Positions 1-8,288 of a stretch of 64,000 nucleotides of DNA are shown piece by piece. The stretch's first letter is position 1. Each line of letters starts with the position of its first letter. The stretch is taken from NCBI RefSeq assembly GCF_046159715.1, contig NZ_JBJXCT010000003.1, forward strand, positions 115,886 through 179,885, read 5' to 3'. Under the pieces are notes generated by a model. The model was not told where the DNA came from and searched no databases. It saw only the letters and a list, made by a program, of their open reading frames with translations. This DNA is from Pampinifervens sp037481935. Lineage in GTDB: Bacteria > Aquificota > Aquificia > Aquificales > Aquificaceae. A program made the translations under genes and the position numbers.

Positions 1-113
1 TGTTTTTGTCCTTCCTCAAGTCTTATAATCCTGTCCCTGTCCTCCTGCGTAAAAGGAACTTCTCTTGGAAACGCTAAACCAGCGAGCATAATCAGGAGCA
101 AGATTAGCTTCAT
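1..113 (-). CDS. N-terminal fragment of a secreted protein (partial)
   Basis: Only about 37 codons lie inside the window; the gene runs off the left edge. It opens at an ATG with a short basic N-terminus (MK) and a run of Leu/Ile/Ala to about residue 15, which looks like a signal peptide, followed by a charged stretch (VPFTQEDRDRIIRLEEGQ). The start lies 2 bases past the stop of yjbQ on the same strand, so it is probably the last gene seen of the minus-strand operon. The family cannot be identified from this fragment. Confidence 0.6.
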   Translation of the reverse strand, partial: MKLILLLIMLAGLAFPREVPFTQEDRDRIIRLEEGQK

Positions 114-115
114 GC

Positions 116-514
116 TTATTCTTCCCTTATGATTTTAACCACTACCTTTCTTTCCCTTGGACCATCAAACTCTGTAAGGAATATGGCTTCCCAGGTGCCC
201 AGGACAAGGTCTCCATCCTCTATGGGTATGACCCTTGAGTTGCCTATTATGGCACTCCTTATGTGCGCTGCAGAGTTCCCTTCCGAGTGGGCATAGGCGT
301 CCCTCCATGGAACCAGCTTCTCTATGGAGTAAGCTATATCCTTTATCACATCAGGGTCTGCACCCTCATTTATAAGGACACAGGCAGTTGTATGAGGGAC
401 ATAGACAAGGCATATGCCCGATTTTACACCGGATGCCTTCACTATTTCTCGGACCTGACTTGTTATGTTTACAAAACTGGTATGTTTTGTGGTCCTGACC
501 TTGATTACCACCAT
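116..514 (-). CDS. YjbQ family protein (UPF0047, secondary thiamine-phosphate synthase-type)
   Basis: This 132-residue protein has the usual length and the signature of the UPF0047/YjbQ family. Visible motifs are HTTACVLINEG (41-51), AHSEGNSAAHIRSAIIG (75-91) and LGTWEAIFLTEFDG (105-118). His41, His76, Glu78 and His84 are the likely conserved metal or active-site residues. Family members show weak thiamine-phosphate synthase activity when overproduced, but their physiological role is not settled, so no pathway is assigned. It follows the V4R gene by a single base on the same strand and is probably co-transcribed with it. Confidence 0.85.
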   Translation of the reverse strand: MVVIKVRTTKHTSFVNITSQVREIVKASGVKSGICLVYVPHTTACVLINEGADPDVIKDIAYSIEKLVPWRDAYAHSEGNSAAHIRSAIIGNSRVIPIEDGDLVLGTWEAIFLTEFDGPRERKVVVKIIREE

Positions 515-515
515 G

Positions 516-1001
516 CTACTTGAGAGTTATCTTGAAAACACACCTTTCATGTCCCTGAGCCTTGCAGGCAATTTCCTTAACGCTCAGTTTTCTCTCCAGA
601 AGCTCGCCAAGAAAACCTTCAAAGAAGCCAGCCATAGGCTCACATACGGGGTTTTTGCTCTGCCCAACGGCTTCAACGAGAATTGAGCCATCAACTCTTA
701 TCTCCATCCTGTCAAGGTCATATTCAAACACATCCAGAAGCCTTGAGGATTCTGCTATGACTGTCAGCACATCGAGGGCTTCATCCAGTCTGTCTGTGTA
801 TATGCCATACCTTTCTTTGAGTATCTTCGCACCCTTTTTCCCGCCAAACTGAGTTGCCTTCTTTATTACCTTGTCAATGCCCAGTTTGCTGAGTTTGTGT
901 ATGTCCCTGTATCCATCCACAAGGGCAGCACGGTGGACAAGCACAGACTCCCTTTCGATGGCTTCTGCAAGCGCCCTGAACTTATCCTTCAGATATTCCA
1001 T
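516..1001 (-). CDS. V4R domain protein (4-vinyl reductase-like small-molecule binding)
   Basis: This 161-residue protein has a helical N-terminal half and a C-terminal V4R domain. The diagnostic features are Cys120 followed by EPMAGFFEGFLGELL, then CKAQGHERCVFKI (146-158) with Cys146 and Cys154. V4R domains bind hydrophobic small molecules or metals and occur in bacteriochlorophyll biosynthesis, signalling and TRAPP-like proteins. The ligand here is unknown. Its start (AGGAG upstream) overlaps the end of the DUF59 gene by 13 bases, so the two are translationally coupled. Confidence 0.75.
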   Translation of the reverse strand: MEYLKDKFRALAEAIERESVLVHRAALVDGYRDIHKLSKLGIDKVIKKATQFGGKKGAKILKERYGIYTDRLDEALDVLTVIAESSRLLDVFEYDLDRMEIRVDGSILVEAVGQSKNPVCEPMAGFFEGFLGELLERKLSVKEIACKAQGHERCVFKITLK

Positions 1002-1300
1002 CCCATACTCCTGAGTTTCTGCAAGCCTTCCTCAGATATCTTATCCCTGCTCCAGGCAGGCTCAAATACAAAGTTTATCACAACATCTTTTAACTGTGGA
1101 AAGTTTTTGAGGAGGTGTTCTCTTATATGTTGGGCGAAGAAGCCCCTTGCAGGGCAGGAAGGGACCGTGAGCGTCATGTCCACGTATGCCACATTCTCCT
1201 TTAACTGCACACCGTATATGAGCCCCAGGTTCACTATATCTATGGGTATCTCCGGGTCTCTTATCTCCTTCAACCTTTCCAGAATTTCAAACTCTATCAT
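989..1300 (-). CDS. DUF59/MIP18 family metal-sulfur cluster assembly protein
   Basis: This 103-residue single-domain protein begins with the DPEIPIDIVNLGLIY signature (15-29) typical of DUF59 (SufT/PaaD/MIP18) proteins and keeps the conserved PSCP cysteine (Cys49). Members help mature Fe-S proteins. Its start overlaps the galE stop by 4 bases. The iron-sulfur oxidoreductase two genes upstream on the same strand is a plausible client, but that link is inference. Confidence 0.8.
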   Translation of the reverse strand: MIEFEILERLKEIRDPEIPIDIVNLGLIYGVQLKENVAYVDMTLTVPSCPARGFFAQHIREHLLKNFPQLKDVVINFVFEPAWSRDKISEEGLQKLRSMGWNI

Positions 1301-2277
1301 TCAGAATAAATATAGGACTTTTCCCAATCAAGGGCGGTCTTTATTATATATGGGAGGTCTTCGTATTTTGGCTTCCAGCCGAGCCTTTCCCTTATCTTTG
1401 TGCTGTCTGCCACTAGAGCTGGAGGGTCTCCCTCACGCCTTGGTGCATACCTTACCTCAAAGTCCACCCCCGAAACCTCCCTTACCCTGTTTATCACCTC
1501 CAGCACCGAGTATCCTCTGCCGTAACCCACGTTGAAGATGTCTGGCTTTCCACCCTCCTGCAGATAACTGAGGGCATCGAGGTGTGCCTCACAGAGGTCC
1601 ATAACGTGCACAAAGTCCCTTATGCATGTCCCGTCTGTTGTGGGATAATCGGTGCCAAAGACCTCAAGGTAGGGTATCTGACCGGTTGCCACTTTTACAG
1701 CCCTCAGTATGAGATGGGTGGGCTCCTTGCTTACCTGACCTATCTTTCCCTCAGGGTCTGCTCCTGCCACGTTAAAGTATCTGAGAATAACATACTTCAG
1801 CCCTGTGGCATGAGAAAAGTCTCTTATTGCTTGCTCTGCAAAGAGCTTGCTCCATCCGTAGGGGTTTATGGGAACTGTGGGGTCTTCCTCTCTTACGGGT
1901 ATTCTTTCCGGAATTCCGTAGACGGCGGCGGTTGAAGAAAAGACGAGATACTCAGTCCCTGCCCTCCGCATAGCCTGAAGGAGGTTTACCGTGCCCATAA
2001 GGTTGTTCTCGTAATAATGGAGAGGTTTCCTTACGCTTTCTGGCACCTTTACCTTTGCGGCAAAGTGTATGACCGCTTCTGGTCTGAAATCAAGCAAGAC
2101 CTCTTCAAGGGCTTTGTAGTTCAGAAGGTCCACCACCCTGAGGTCCCCATACAACACTGCCCACGGGTTTCCCTCAGAGAGGTTATCCACTGTAAGAACC
2201 TCGTAACCCCTTTCCCCGAGAAGCTTTACCATGTGTGAGCCTATGTATCCGGCTCCCCCCGTTACGAGTATTCTCAT
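1297..2277 (-). CDS. galE: UDP-glucose 4-epimerase
   Basis: This 326-residue extended short-chain dehydrogenase interconverts UDP-glucose and UDP-galactose (or the GlcNAc forms) using bound NAD. The NAD motif is GGAGYIGSH (7-15), the catalytic serine region is FSSTAAVYG (113-121), and the YxxxK pair is Tyr140/Lys144 in YGWSK. Length and motifs fit GalE throughout. The start has no Shine-Dalgarno site; instead TAGAAT lies about 8 bases upstream, so a near-leaderless transcript is possible. It could feed lipopolysaccharide or the flagellar glycan made elsewhere in the window. Confidence 0.93.
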   Translation of the reverse strand: MRILVTGGAGYIGSHMVKLLGERGYEVLTVDNLSEGNPWAVLYGDLRVVDLLNYKALEEVLLDFRPEAVIHFAAKVKVPESVRKPLHYYENNLMGTVNLLQAMRRAGTEYLVFSSTAAVYGIPERIPVREEDPTVPINPYGWSKLFAEQAIRDFSHATGLKYVILRYFNVAGADPEGKIGQVSKEPTHLILRAVKVATGQIPYLEVFGTDYPTTDGTCIRDFVHVMDLCEAHLDALSYLQEGGKPDIFNVGYGRGYSVLEVINRVREVSGVDFEVRYAPRREGDPPALVADSTKIRERLGWKPKYEDLPYIIKTALDWEKSYIYSE

Positions 2278-2291
2278 GCTCTTCTATTCTA

Positions 2292-3482
2292 TCATCCCTG
2301 AAGGTTCTCCGCAAGGTAGTCCGCAAGGTGCATAACTTCCTGACCCGTGCAGTGTTTTTTGACCCCGTCCTTGAGGTTAAGCACGCAGCCAGGGCATGTG
2401 GTGAGCACCACCTGAGCCTGAGTTTTCTGAAGGTCTTCTATCTTTTCCCTCTGTATCTGGTCGGACATTTTGGGGTTTGTAATGGAGAAGAGACCTGCAA
2501 AGCCACAGCAGGATTTGTCCTTTTCAGCTTTCCTCACCTCGTCACCTTCAACCCTCTCCATAACTCCATAGAAAACCTTATCGTTTACCTTCATGGCGCT
2601 GTATGAATGGCAGGGCACATGAAAGGTCAGCCTCTTTCCTGAGCCTCTAAACCTCAAGGGACTTTTGAAGACGATTTCCGCAAAGTCATACACTGGCTTG
2701 TCTAACTTATAGTCCTCCTGCAGGGCTCCCCCGCACGTAGGGCATGCAACCACCACTGCGTCGAAGTCATATTTCCCCATCTCTTTCAAGTTATGGTCTC
2801 TCAACCTTTCAAAGGCTTGAAGGTTTCCCGAGTAGTAGTGTGGAGCACCACAGCACTTTATATCCTCTGGCACCACCACCGTATAGCCTGCCCTGTTCAT
2901 GAGCTTTATCACATTTTCCCCGGTCTTTCCGTAGAAAGCATCTATCATACAGCCGGTGAAAAATAAGAGCTTTCCCTTCTCCTCCTGAGCCTCAAAGACC
3001 TTGCCCCTCAGTCCAAAAGCCCTGGCTGTGGGCTTTGGCATAAACTTCACTGCACCGGTGGGAAAGGGGGTTTTTATCTCCGAGGGCAACGGACTCAGGA
3101 GCTTTCCGGCGAGCTTTATAGCCTTTCTGCCAAAACCAGACTGCATGAGTTCAAGGGATTTTAGACCAAGAGACTTCACCACTCCCTGCCCGAGGCTTTC
3201 TCTTTGCATGTCCCTCGCTTTTACCATTATCTCTTTGTATTCCACGTTGTTGGGACATATCCACTCACACCTTCTGCACATGGCACACTGGTCCCACTGC
3301 CTTGCCACCTCCTCAGATAGGGGCAATTCTCCTTTTACCACCATCTCTGCCAGGGCAAGCCTTCCACGGGCAAAGCCTGCCTCTTCCTGCACATAGGGAT
3401 AGGTGGGGCAGACAGACTTGCATAGTCCACACTTTACGCACTTCTGAGCAAGGTCTAGAGGAAGCTCTATAAACTTTTCCAT
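2292..3482 (-). CDS. (Fe-S)-binding oxidoreductase, GlcF/HdrD-like (two 4Fe-4S plus two CCG domains)
   Basis: This 396-residue protein has two ferredoxin-type clusters near the N-terminus (Cys15/18/21/25 and Cys66/69/72/76). Two cysteine-rich CCG domains follow: Cys178, Cys210-Cys211, Cys247 and Cys250, then Cys291, Cys325-Cys326, Cys363 and Cys366. This is the architecture of glycolate oxidase iron-sulfur subunit GlcF, GlpC, LutA-like and HdrB/D-like proteins, which pass electrons from a flavoprotein dehydrogenase to quinone or a disulfide. No flavoprotein partner lies beside it, so the substrate cannot be assigned. It has no clear Shine-Dalgarno site and a TATATT box lies close to the ATG. 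Confidence 0.85.
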   Translation of the reverse strand: MEKFIELPLDLAQKCVKCGLCKSVCPTYPYVQEEAGFARGRLALAEMVVKGELPLSEEVARQWDQCAMCRRCEWICPNNVEYKEIMVKARDMQRESLGQGVVKSLGLKSLELMQSGFGRKAIKLAGKLLSPLPSEIKTPFPTGAVKFMPKPTARAFGLRGKVFEAQEEKGKLLFFTGCMIDAFYGKTGENVIKLMNRAGYTVVVPEDIKCCGAPHYYSGNLQAFERLRDHNLKEMGKYDFDAVVVACPTCGGALQEDYKLDKPVYDFAEIVFKSPLRFRGSGKRLTFHVPCHSYSAMKVNDKVFYGVMERVEGDEVRKAEKDKSCCGFAGLFSITNPKMSDQIQREKIEDLQKTQAQVVLTTCPGCVLNLKDGVKKHCTGQEVMHLADYLAENLQG

Positions 3483-3514
3483 AGTCTATGTAAATATATG
3501 GCTCTCAGTGCACG

Positions 3515-3541
3515 TTGAATTGACTAAAAGCAGGTTATAAT
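3515..3541 (+). promoter_or_regulatory. Candidate promoter for tRNA-Leu and tig
   Basis: TTGAAT (3515-3520) and TATAAT (3536-3541) are separated by 15 bases. Transcription would start near 3548, about 7 bases before the mature tRNA. The -10 box is perfect but the spacer is short. Confidence 0.5.
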
Positions 3542-3554
3542 TTTGTATTTCTGA

Positions 3555-3640
3555 GCGGGTGTGGCGGAACTGGCAGACGCGCAGGACTTAGGATCCTGTG
3601 GGCATAGCCCGTGAGGGTTCAACTCCCTCCACCCGCACCA
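3555..3640 (+). tRNA. tRNA-Leu (anticodon UAG)
   Basis: An 86-base type II tRNA with an acceptor stem of GCGGGTG (3555-3561) pairing with CACCCGC (3630-3636), discriminator A and an encoded CCA (3638-3640). The anticodon stem CAGGA/TCCTG encloses the loop CTTAGGA, giving anticodon TAG (reads CUA and related Leu codons). A long variable arm and the T-arm GGGTTCAACTCCC are present. It ends only 16 bases before the tig start codon, so it is probably cut from a shared tRNA-mRNA transcript. Confidence 0.97.
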
Positions 3641-3656
3641 AAAGCAGGAGGTTTGT

Positions 3657-4952
3657 ATGAAGGTAAGCGTAGAAGACAGACAGGGACTTTTTAAAGCCCT
3701 TAAGGTTGAGGTAGAGGGCGATGTGGTCAGGTCTGCTCTGGATGAGGTTTACAACTACCTCAGGCAGAATGCGGAGGTGGAAGGCTTCAGGAAAGGCAAA
3801 GCCCCCCTCTGGGTAATAAAAGCCAAGTTCAGGGACTTCATACAGGAAGAGGTGGGCAAGAAAGTGGCAAACGCAACGCTGGCAGGTGCCATACAGGAAA
3901 GTGGTTTGAGGCCAGTTGCTGACATATACCTTGAGAAGGTTCAGCTGGAAGAGCCTTCCCAGAAACTCAGCTACAGTGTGTCCTTTGAAGTCCCTCCGGA
4001 GTTTGAGCTCCAGAACTTAGAAGGTCTTGAGGTTGAGATAAGGAAGGTTGAGTTCAGCGACGAGCTGGTAAGGAAGAGGATAGAGGAGATAAGGGAGGAG
4101 CATGCGGTCTGGGAGCCTGTGGAGAGGGAAGTGAGAGAAGGCGACCTTGCAGTTGTGGACTACAGGGTTGAGGAAACTGAGAGTGGTGAGACCACAGAGG
4201 GAGAGACCTCTGGGGTAATAGGAACAAAGACCTTCAGAGAAGAGATAGAAAGAGAGCTTATTGGAAAGAGGGAGGGAGACAGCTTTGTGCTTCATGACCT
4301 TACCCTTTATGATACGGAGGGCAAGCCTGCAGGAAAGGCAAAGGTTGAGATAACCCTCAAGAGCGTAAAGGAAAAGGTGCTTCCAGAGCTCAGCAACGAC
4401 TTTGCAAAGGAGCTGGGGCTTGGTCAAACATGGGCAGAGGCAGAAGAGAAGATAAGGGAAGAGGTAAGGTCAGGACTTGAAAACCTGAGGAAGGCCATGA
4501 TAGCGGATGCAGTGGCAATAAAGCTGGTTCAGATGCATGAGTTTGACATCCCTCAGACCCTTCTGCAGAGGGAACTTTCACACCTTGTGGAGAGAAGGGT
4601 CAGGGAACTTTCCCAGTGGGGCATAGACCCCAAATATCTGGACTACAGGGCAATAGCTCAGGAGCTCACACCTCAGGCAGTCATGAGCATAAAGCTCAGA
4701 TACATACTGGACAAATATGCTCAGGAGAAAGGTATTCAGGTAAGTGCGGAAGAACTGCAGAAGAGGATAGAGGAGCTGGCAAAGGCTTACGAAAGGTCTG
4801 TTGAGGAGATGAGGGAATTTTTGCAGAGAGAAAACCTGCTACCTGTCCTCGAGGAGGACATAAAGAGGGAAAAGGCACTTGAAGATATAGTTTCAAAGGC
4901 TGTTGTGAAAGAAATTGAAGAGAAAAAGGAGGAAAAGGATGAAAATACTTGA
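3657..4952 (+). CDS. tig: Trigger factor (ribosome-associated chaperone, peptidyl-prolyl isomerase)
   Basis: This 431-residue protein has the ribosome-docking signature GFRKGKAP at 43-50. An FKBP-like PPIase region follows from about 150 to 240 (REGDLAVVDYR), and a long helical chaperone domain makes up the C-terminus. It binds nascent chains at the ribosomal exit tunnel. AGGAGG lies just downstream of the tRNA CCA and sets the start. The 3' end overlaps clpP by 14 bases, so tig, clpP and clpX form one operon in the usual bacterial order. Confidence 0.97.
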   Translation: MKVSVEDRQGLFKALKVEVEGDVVRSALDEVYNYLRQNAEVEGFRKGKAPLWVIKAKFRDFIQEEVGKKVANATLAGAIQESGLRPVADIYLEKVQLEEPSQKLSYSVSFEVPPEFELQNLEGLEVEIRKVEFSDELVRKRIEEIREEHAVWEPVEREVREGDLAVVDYRVEETESGETTEGETSGVIGTKTFREEIERELIGKREGDSFVLHDLTLYDTEGKPAGKAKVEITLKSVKEKVLPELSNDFAKELGLGQTWAEAEEKIREEVRSGLENLRKAMIADAVAIKLVQMHEFDIPQTLLQRELSHLVERRVRELSQWGIDPKYLDYRAIAQELTPQAVMSIKLRYILDKYAQEKGIQVSAEELQKRIEELAKAYERSVEEMREFLQRENLLPVLEEDIKREKALEDIVSKAVVKEIEEKKEEKDENT

Positions 4953-5535
4953 CCAGCTTGTTCCCATAGTTATTGAGCAAACCCCAAGAGGTGAAAGAGC
5001 CTACGACATATACTCAAGACTGCTTCAGGACAGGATAGTCCTGCTTGGCTTTCCCATTGATGACCACATAGCGAACCTCATAGTGGCGCAGCTCCTCTTT
5101 CTGGAGGCTCAGGACCCTGACAAGGACATATATATGTATATAAATTCCCCGGGTGGCTCCGTTACTGCCGGCATGGCCATATACGACACCATGCAGTATA
5201 TAAAGCCCGACGTGGTTACCATATGCCTTGGTCAGGCAGCCTCCATGGGTGCAGTTCTTCTTTCCGCAGGTGCAAAGGGCAAAAGGTATGCCCTGCCACA
5301 CTCAAGAATCATGATTCACCAGCCTCTGGGAGGTATAACAGGTCAGGCAACAGACATAATAATTCACGCGGAGGAGATAAAGAGGATAAAGCACATGCTG
5401 AATGAAATTCTTGCTAAGCACACAGGACAGCCCCTTGAAAAGATTGAAAGAGATGTGGAAAGGGATTATTTTATGTCTGCTCAGGAGGCTATGGAATACG
5501 GCATAGTGGACAGAGTCATAGAGAAGAGGAGCTGA
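4939..5535 (+). CDS. clpP: ATP-dependent Clp protease proteolytic subunit
   Basis: This 198-residue serine protease forms the tetradecameric degradation chamber that works with ClpX. The catalytic triad is Ser102 (GQAASMGA), His127 (IMIHQP) and Asp176 (ERDYFM). The ATG at 4939 is preferred over an in-frame start 24 bases upstream because it is preceded by AAGGAGG and gives the conserved N-terminus MKILDQLVPIVIEQT. It overlaps the end of tig and is followed at once by clpX. Confidence 0.97.
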   Translation: MKILDQLVPIVIEQTPRGERAYDIYSRLLQDRIVLLGFPIDDHIANLIVAQLLFLEAQDPDKDIYMYINSPGGSVTAGMAIYDTMQYIKPDVVTICLGQAASMGAVLLSAGAKGKRYALPHSRIMIHQPLGGITGQATDIIIHAEEIKRIKHMLNEILAKHTGQPLEKIERDVERDYFMSAQEAMEYGIVDRVIEKRS

Positions 5536-5536
5536 T

Positions 5537-6775
5537 ATGTCAAGAAAAAGGCAGGAAAATCACTGTTCCTTCTGTGGCAGGTCTCAGAGCGAGGTGCTTG
5601 TGCTCATTGCAGGACCCAACGACACCTTCATATGCGACCGGTGCGTGGAGGTATGCAACAACATCATAAAAGACCAGAAAAAACAGCTCAGCTACAACCT
5701 TTCAAAAGAAATCCCTACCCCGGAGGAAATAAAAAGACAGCTTGACCAGTATGTGATAGGTCAGGAAAGGGCAAAGAAGGTATTATCTGTTGCAGTTTAC
5801 AACCACTACAAGAGGATAAGGGCAAAAGAACTGGGACTGAGCCTTGACGACGTGGAGGTAGAAAAGAGCAACATACTCCTGATAGGTCCCACAGGTTCTG
5901 GCAAGACCCTTCTGGCAAAAACCCTTGCAAAGATACTGGATGTGCCCTTTGCCATATCCGACGCAACCACTCTCACGGAAGCGGGTTATGTGGGAGAGGA
6001 TGTGGAAAATGTGCTGGTAAGGCTTTTGCAGAACTGCGGGTATGATGTGAAGGCGGCGCAGAGGGGAATAATATACATTGACGAGATAGACAAGATTGCC
6101 AAGAAGGCTGGTATAAACCCCTCCATAACAAGAGATGTCTCCGGTGAAGGAGTTCAGCAAGCGCTCCTGAAGATTATTGAGGGGACAGTTTCTAATGTTC
6201 CACCCCAGGGAGGCAGGAAGCATCCTCATCAGGAGTTTATACAGATAGACACCACCGACATACTCTTCATATGCGGTGGAGCCTTCGTTGGGCTTGAAGA
6301 CATAGTAAAGAGAAGGCTCGGAAAGTCAGTGGTTGGCTTTGAGGCTGAAATAAGAAAGTTTGAGAAGGGGGAAAACCCTCTTCACTTTGTGGAGGTGGAC
6401 GACCTTATACACTACGGGCTAATACCCGAGTTTGTGGGCAGGCTTCCAGTCATTGCAGTGCTGGATGAGCTAACAGAGGAGGAACTTATAAGGGTCCTTG
6501 TAGAGCCGAGAAATGCCCTTGTTAAACAGTACAAAAAACTTTTTGAGATGGAAGAGGTGGAGCTTGAGTTCACCGATGATGCCCTTGTGGAGATAGCAAG
6601 GGAGTCAATAAGAAGAAAAACGGGTGCAAGAGGTCTAAGAGCGATTATGGAGGAAATAATGCTGGATGTGATGTTTGAGATACCCTCCATGCGTGGCGTG
6701 AAAAAGGTTCTCGTAAACGCTGAGGTGGTAAAAAACAAGCTCAAACCCACCTACATAATGAGGGAGGCAGTCTGA
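5537..6775 (+). CDS. clpX: ATP-dependent Clp protease ATP-binding subunit ClpX
   Basis: This 412-residue AAA+ unfoldase recognises substrates and feeds them to ClpP. The N-terminal zinc-binding domain has Cys10, Cys13, Cys33 and Cys36. Walker A is GPTGSGKT (117-124), the pore loop GYVG is at 150-153 and Walker B is YIDEID (180-185). Length and motif order are standard. It lies a few bases downstream of clpP on the same transcript. Confidence 0.97.
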   Translation: MSRKRQENHCSFCGRSQSEVLVLIAGPNDTFICDRCVEVCNNIIKDQKKQLSYNLSKEIPTPEEIKRQLDQYVIGQERAKKVLSVAVYNHYKRIRAKELGLSLDDVEVEKSNILLIGPTGSGKTLLAKTLAKILDVPFAISDATTLTEAGYVGEDVENVLVRLLQNCGYDVKAAQRGIIYIDEIDKIAKKAGINPSITRDVSGEGVQQALLKIIEGTVSNVPPQGGRKHPHQEFIQIDTTDILFICGGAFVGLEDIVKRRLGKSVVGFEAEIRKFEKGENPLHFVEVDDLIHYGLIPEFVGRLPVIAVLDELTEEELIRVLVEPRNALVKQYKKLFEMEEVELEFTDDALVEIARESIRRKTGARGLRAIMEEIMLDVMFEIPSMRGVKKVLVNAEVVKNKLKPTYIMREAV

Positions 6776-6807
6776 GTCTATGCTATCATTTTTAAAGGAG
6801 GTAAAGA

Positions 6808-7293
6808 ATGAAGAAATCGCTGATTATGTTCCTTTTTGTTTCCACACTTGGCTTTGCCCAGCAGAAGTTCGCCTGCGTAGACCCTAACAGAATACTCTCC
6901 GAATCTCAGCTGGTAAAAGGCAAAGAAACCCAGCTAAGAACAAAGGCGGAAGAGTATCAGAAGCAACTGGACCAGATTAACAAGAGGCTTGAAGAGCTCA
7001 GAAAACAGATAGAAAGCAAGGGAATTGCCCAGAACGTCAGGGAACAGAGGATAAGAGAATATCAGAAGGCAGAGGCAGAGGGTATGGAGCTCCAGCAGAA
7101 GGCTCAGAGGGAGCTTTCAGAAATTAAGGGGAAGATGGAAGAAGAAATAATATCCAGAGTGAGGAGTATATCAGAGGACATAGCCAAAAGGCAAGGCTTC
7201 ACAGGGATTCTAGACTGCTCAGCCTTCGTATACAGGTCTGCGGAGATAGACATAACGGCGGAGGTCATCCAGAGGCTTGACCAGCAAAAATGA
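6808..7293 (+). CDS. OmpH/Skp family periplasmic chaperone
   Basis: This 161-residue protein has a signal peptide (MKKSLIMFLFVSTLGFA, predicted cleavage after Ala17) and a long Gln/Glu/Lys-rich coiled coil at about 40-125. Both are typical of Skp/OmpH chaperones that escort outer-membrane proteins through the periplasm. AAAGGAGG lies 7 bases upstream of the ATG. The stop overlaps the lpxD start by 4 bases; skp next to lpxD is a widely conserved Gram-negative arrangement. Confidence 0.85.
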   Translation: MKKSLIMFLFVSTLGFAQQKFACVDPNRILSESQLVKGKETQLRTKAEEYQKQLDQINKRLEELRKQIESKGIAQNVREQRIREYQKAEAEGMELQQKAQRELSEIKGKMEEEIISRVRSISEDIAKRQGFTGILDCSAFVYRSAEIDITAEVIQRLDQQK

Positions 7294-8288
7294 AGCTCTC
7301 TGAGGTTGCTGAGCTCTTGCAGGGGAAGCTGTATGGAGACCCAGACTTTGAAGTAGAAGGCCTCTCTTCTGTGGAAAACCCGAGGGAAGGCACCGTAGTT
7401 TTCTGTCAGGAAAAAGAGCAGGTGGAAAAACTAAAGGGTCTGAGAGTTGTGCTGGTGGTCTCTGAAGAGGTAGATTTCCCCAATTACATCAGGGTAGGAG
7501 CGGTAAGACTTGCCCTTGCCAGGTTCCTGTCCTATGCGTATCCAGAGAAGCATCCCTCTGGCATATCTGAAAAGGCCCATATTGAAGAAGGCGTTCGCAT
7601 TGGGAAAGATGTCTATGTGGGTCCTTTTGTCTATCTTGGAAAGGGTGCAGTTCTTGATGATGGCGTGAAGGTATATCCCTTCTGCTATATAGGTGAGGGT
7701 GTGAGAATAGGAAAGAACAGCGTTCTTTTCAGCGGTGTTCATGTCTATCCCGGTTGCGTGATTGGTGAAGGGGTAAAAATTCACAGCGGTTCTGTGATAG
7801 GGGCGGATGGCTTTGGCTACTACGTGGGTCCAGAGGGGATACTCAAACTAAACCACATTGGGAAGGTGGTCATAGAGGACCATGTGGAGATAGGAGCCAA
7901 CACATGCATAGACAGAGCCTTAATAGACCAGACCTTAATAGGGAGCGGCACAAAAATAGACAACCTTGTTCAGATAGGTCACAACTGCAGGATAGGTGCG
8001 GGGAACATAATTGTATCTCAGGTGGGTCTGTCTGGTAGCGTCAAGACGGGTAGGGGGGTAGTTCTGGCTGGACAGGTGGGTGTCGCAGACCATGTGGAAA
8101 TAGGCGATGGGGCAGTTGTCTCTGCAAAGGCAGGCGTCTCAAAAAGCCTTGAAGGCGGAAAGGTTTATGGAGGAGCCATTCCGGCTATGGAGTGGTCAAA
8201 GTGGAAGAGGCTTTATGCATATATTTTAAAACTGCCTGAGCTTTTTAAGGAGAGAAGGCATGAGGATAAGAATAGCCCACAGTCCTGA
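7290..8288 (+). CDS. lpxD: UDP-3-O-acylglucosamine N-acyltransferase
   Basis: This 332-residue enzyme adds the second acyl chain in lipid A biosynthesis. It has an N-terminal uridine-binding domain (1-90) and then hexapeptide repeats of a left-handed beta-helix (about 95-270). GADGFGYY is at 171-178. The catalytic histidine is probably His231 in QIGHNCRIG, matching the His239 region of E. coli LpxD. Its presence shows that the organism makes lipopolysaccharide. It overlaps mqnD by 29 bases. Confidence 0.93.
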   Translation: MKLSEVAELLQGKLYGDPDFEVEGLSSVENPREGTVVFCQEKEQVEKLKGLRVVLVVSEEVDFPNYIRVGAVRLALARFLSYAYPEKHPSGISEKAHIEEGVRIGKDVYVGPFVYLGKGAVLDDGVKVYPFCYIGEGVRIGKNSVLFSGVHVYPGCVIGEGVKIHSGSVIGADGFGYYVGPEGILKLNHIGKVVIEDHVEIGANTCIDRALIDQTLIGSGTKIDNLVQIGHNCRIGAGNIIVSQVGLSGSVKTGRGVVLAGQVGVADHVEIGDGAVVSAKAGVSKSLEGGKVYGGAIPAMEWSKWKRLYAYILKLPELFKERRHEDKNSPQS

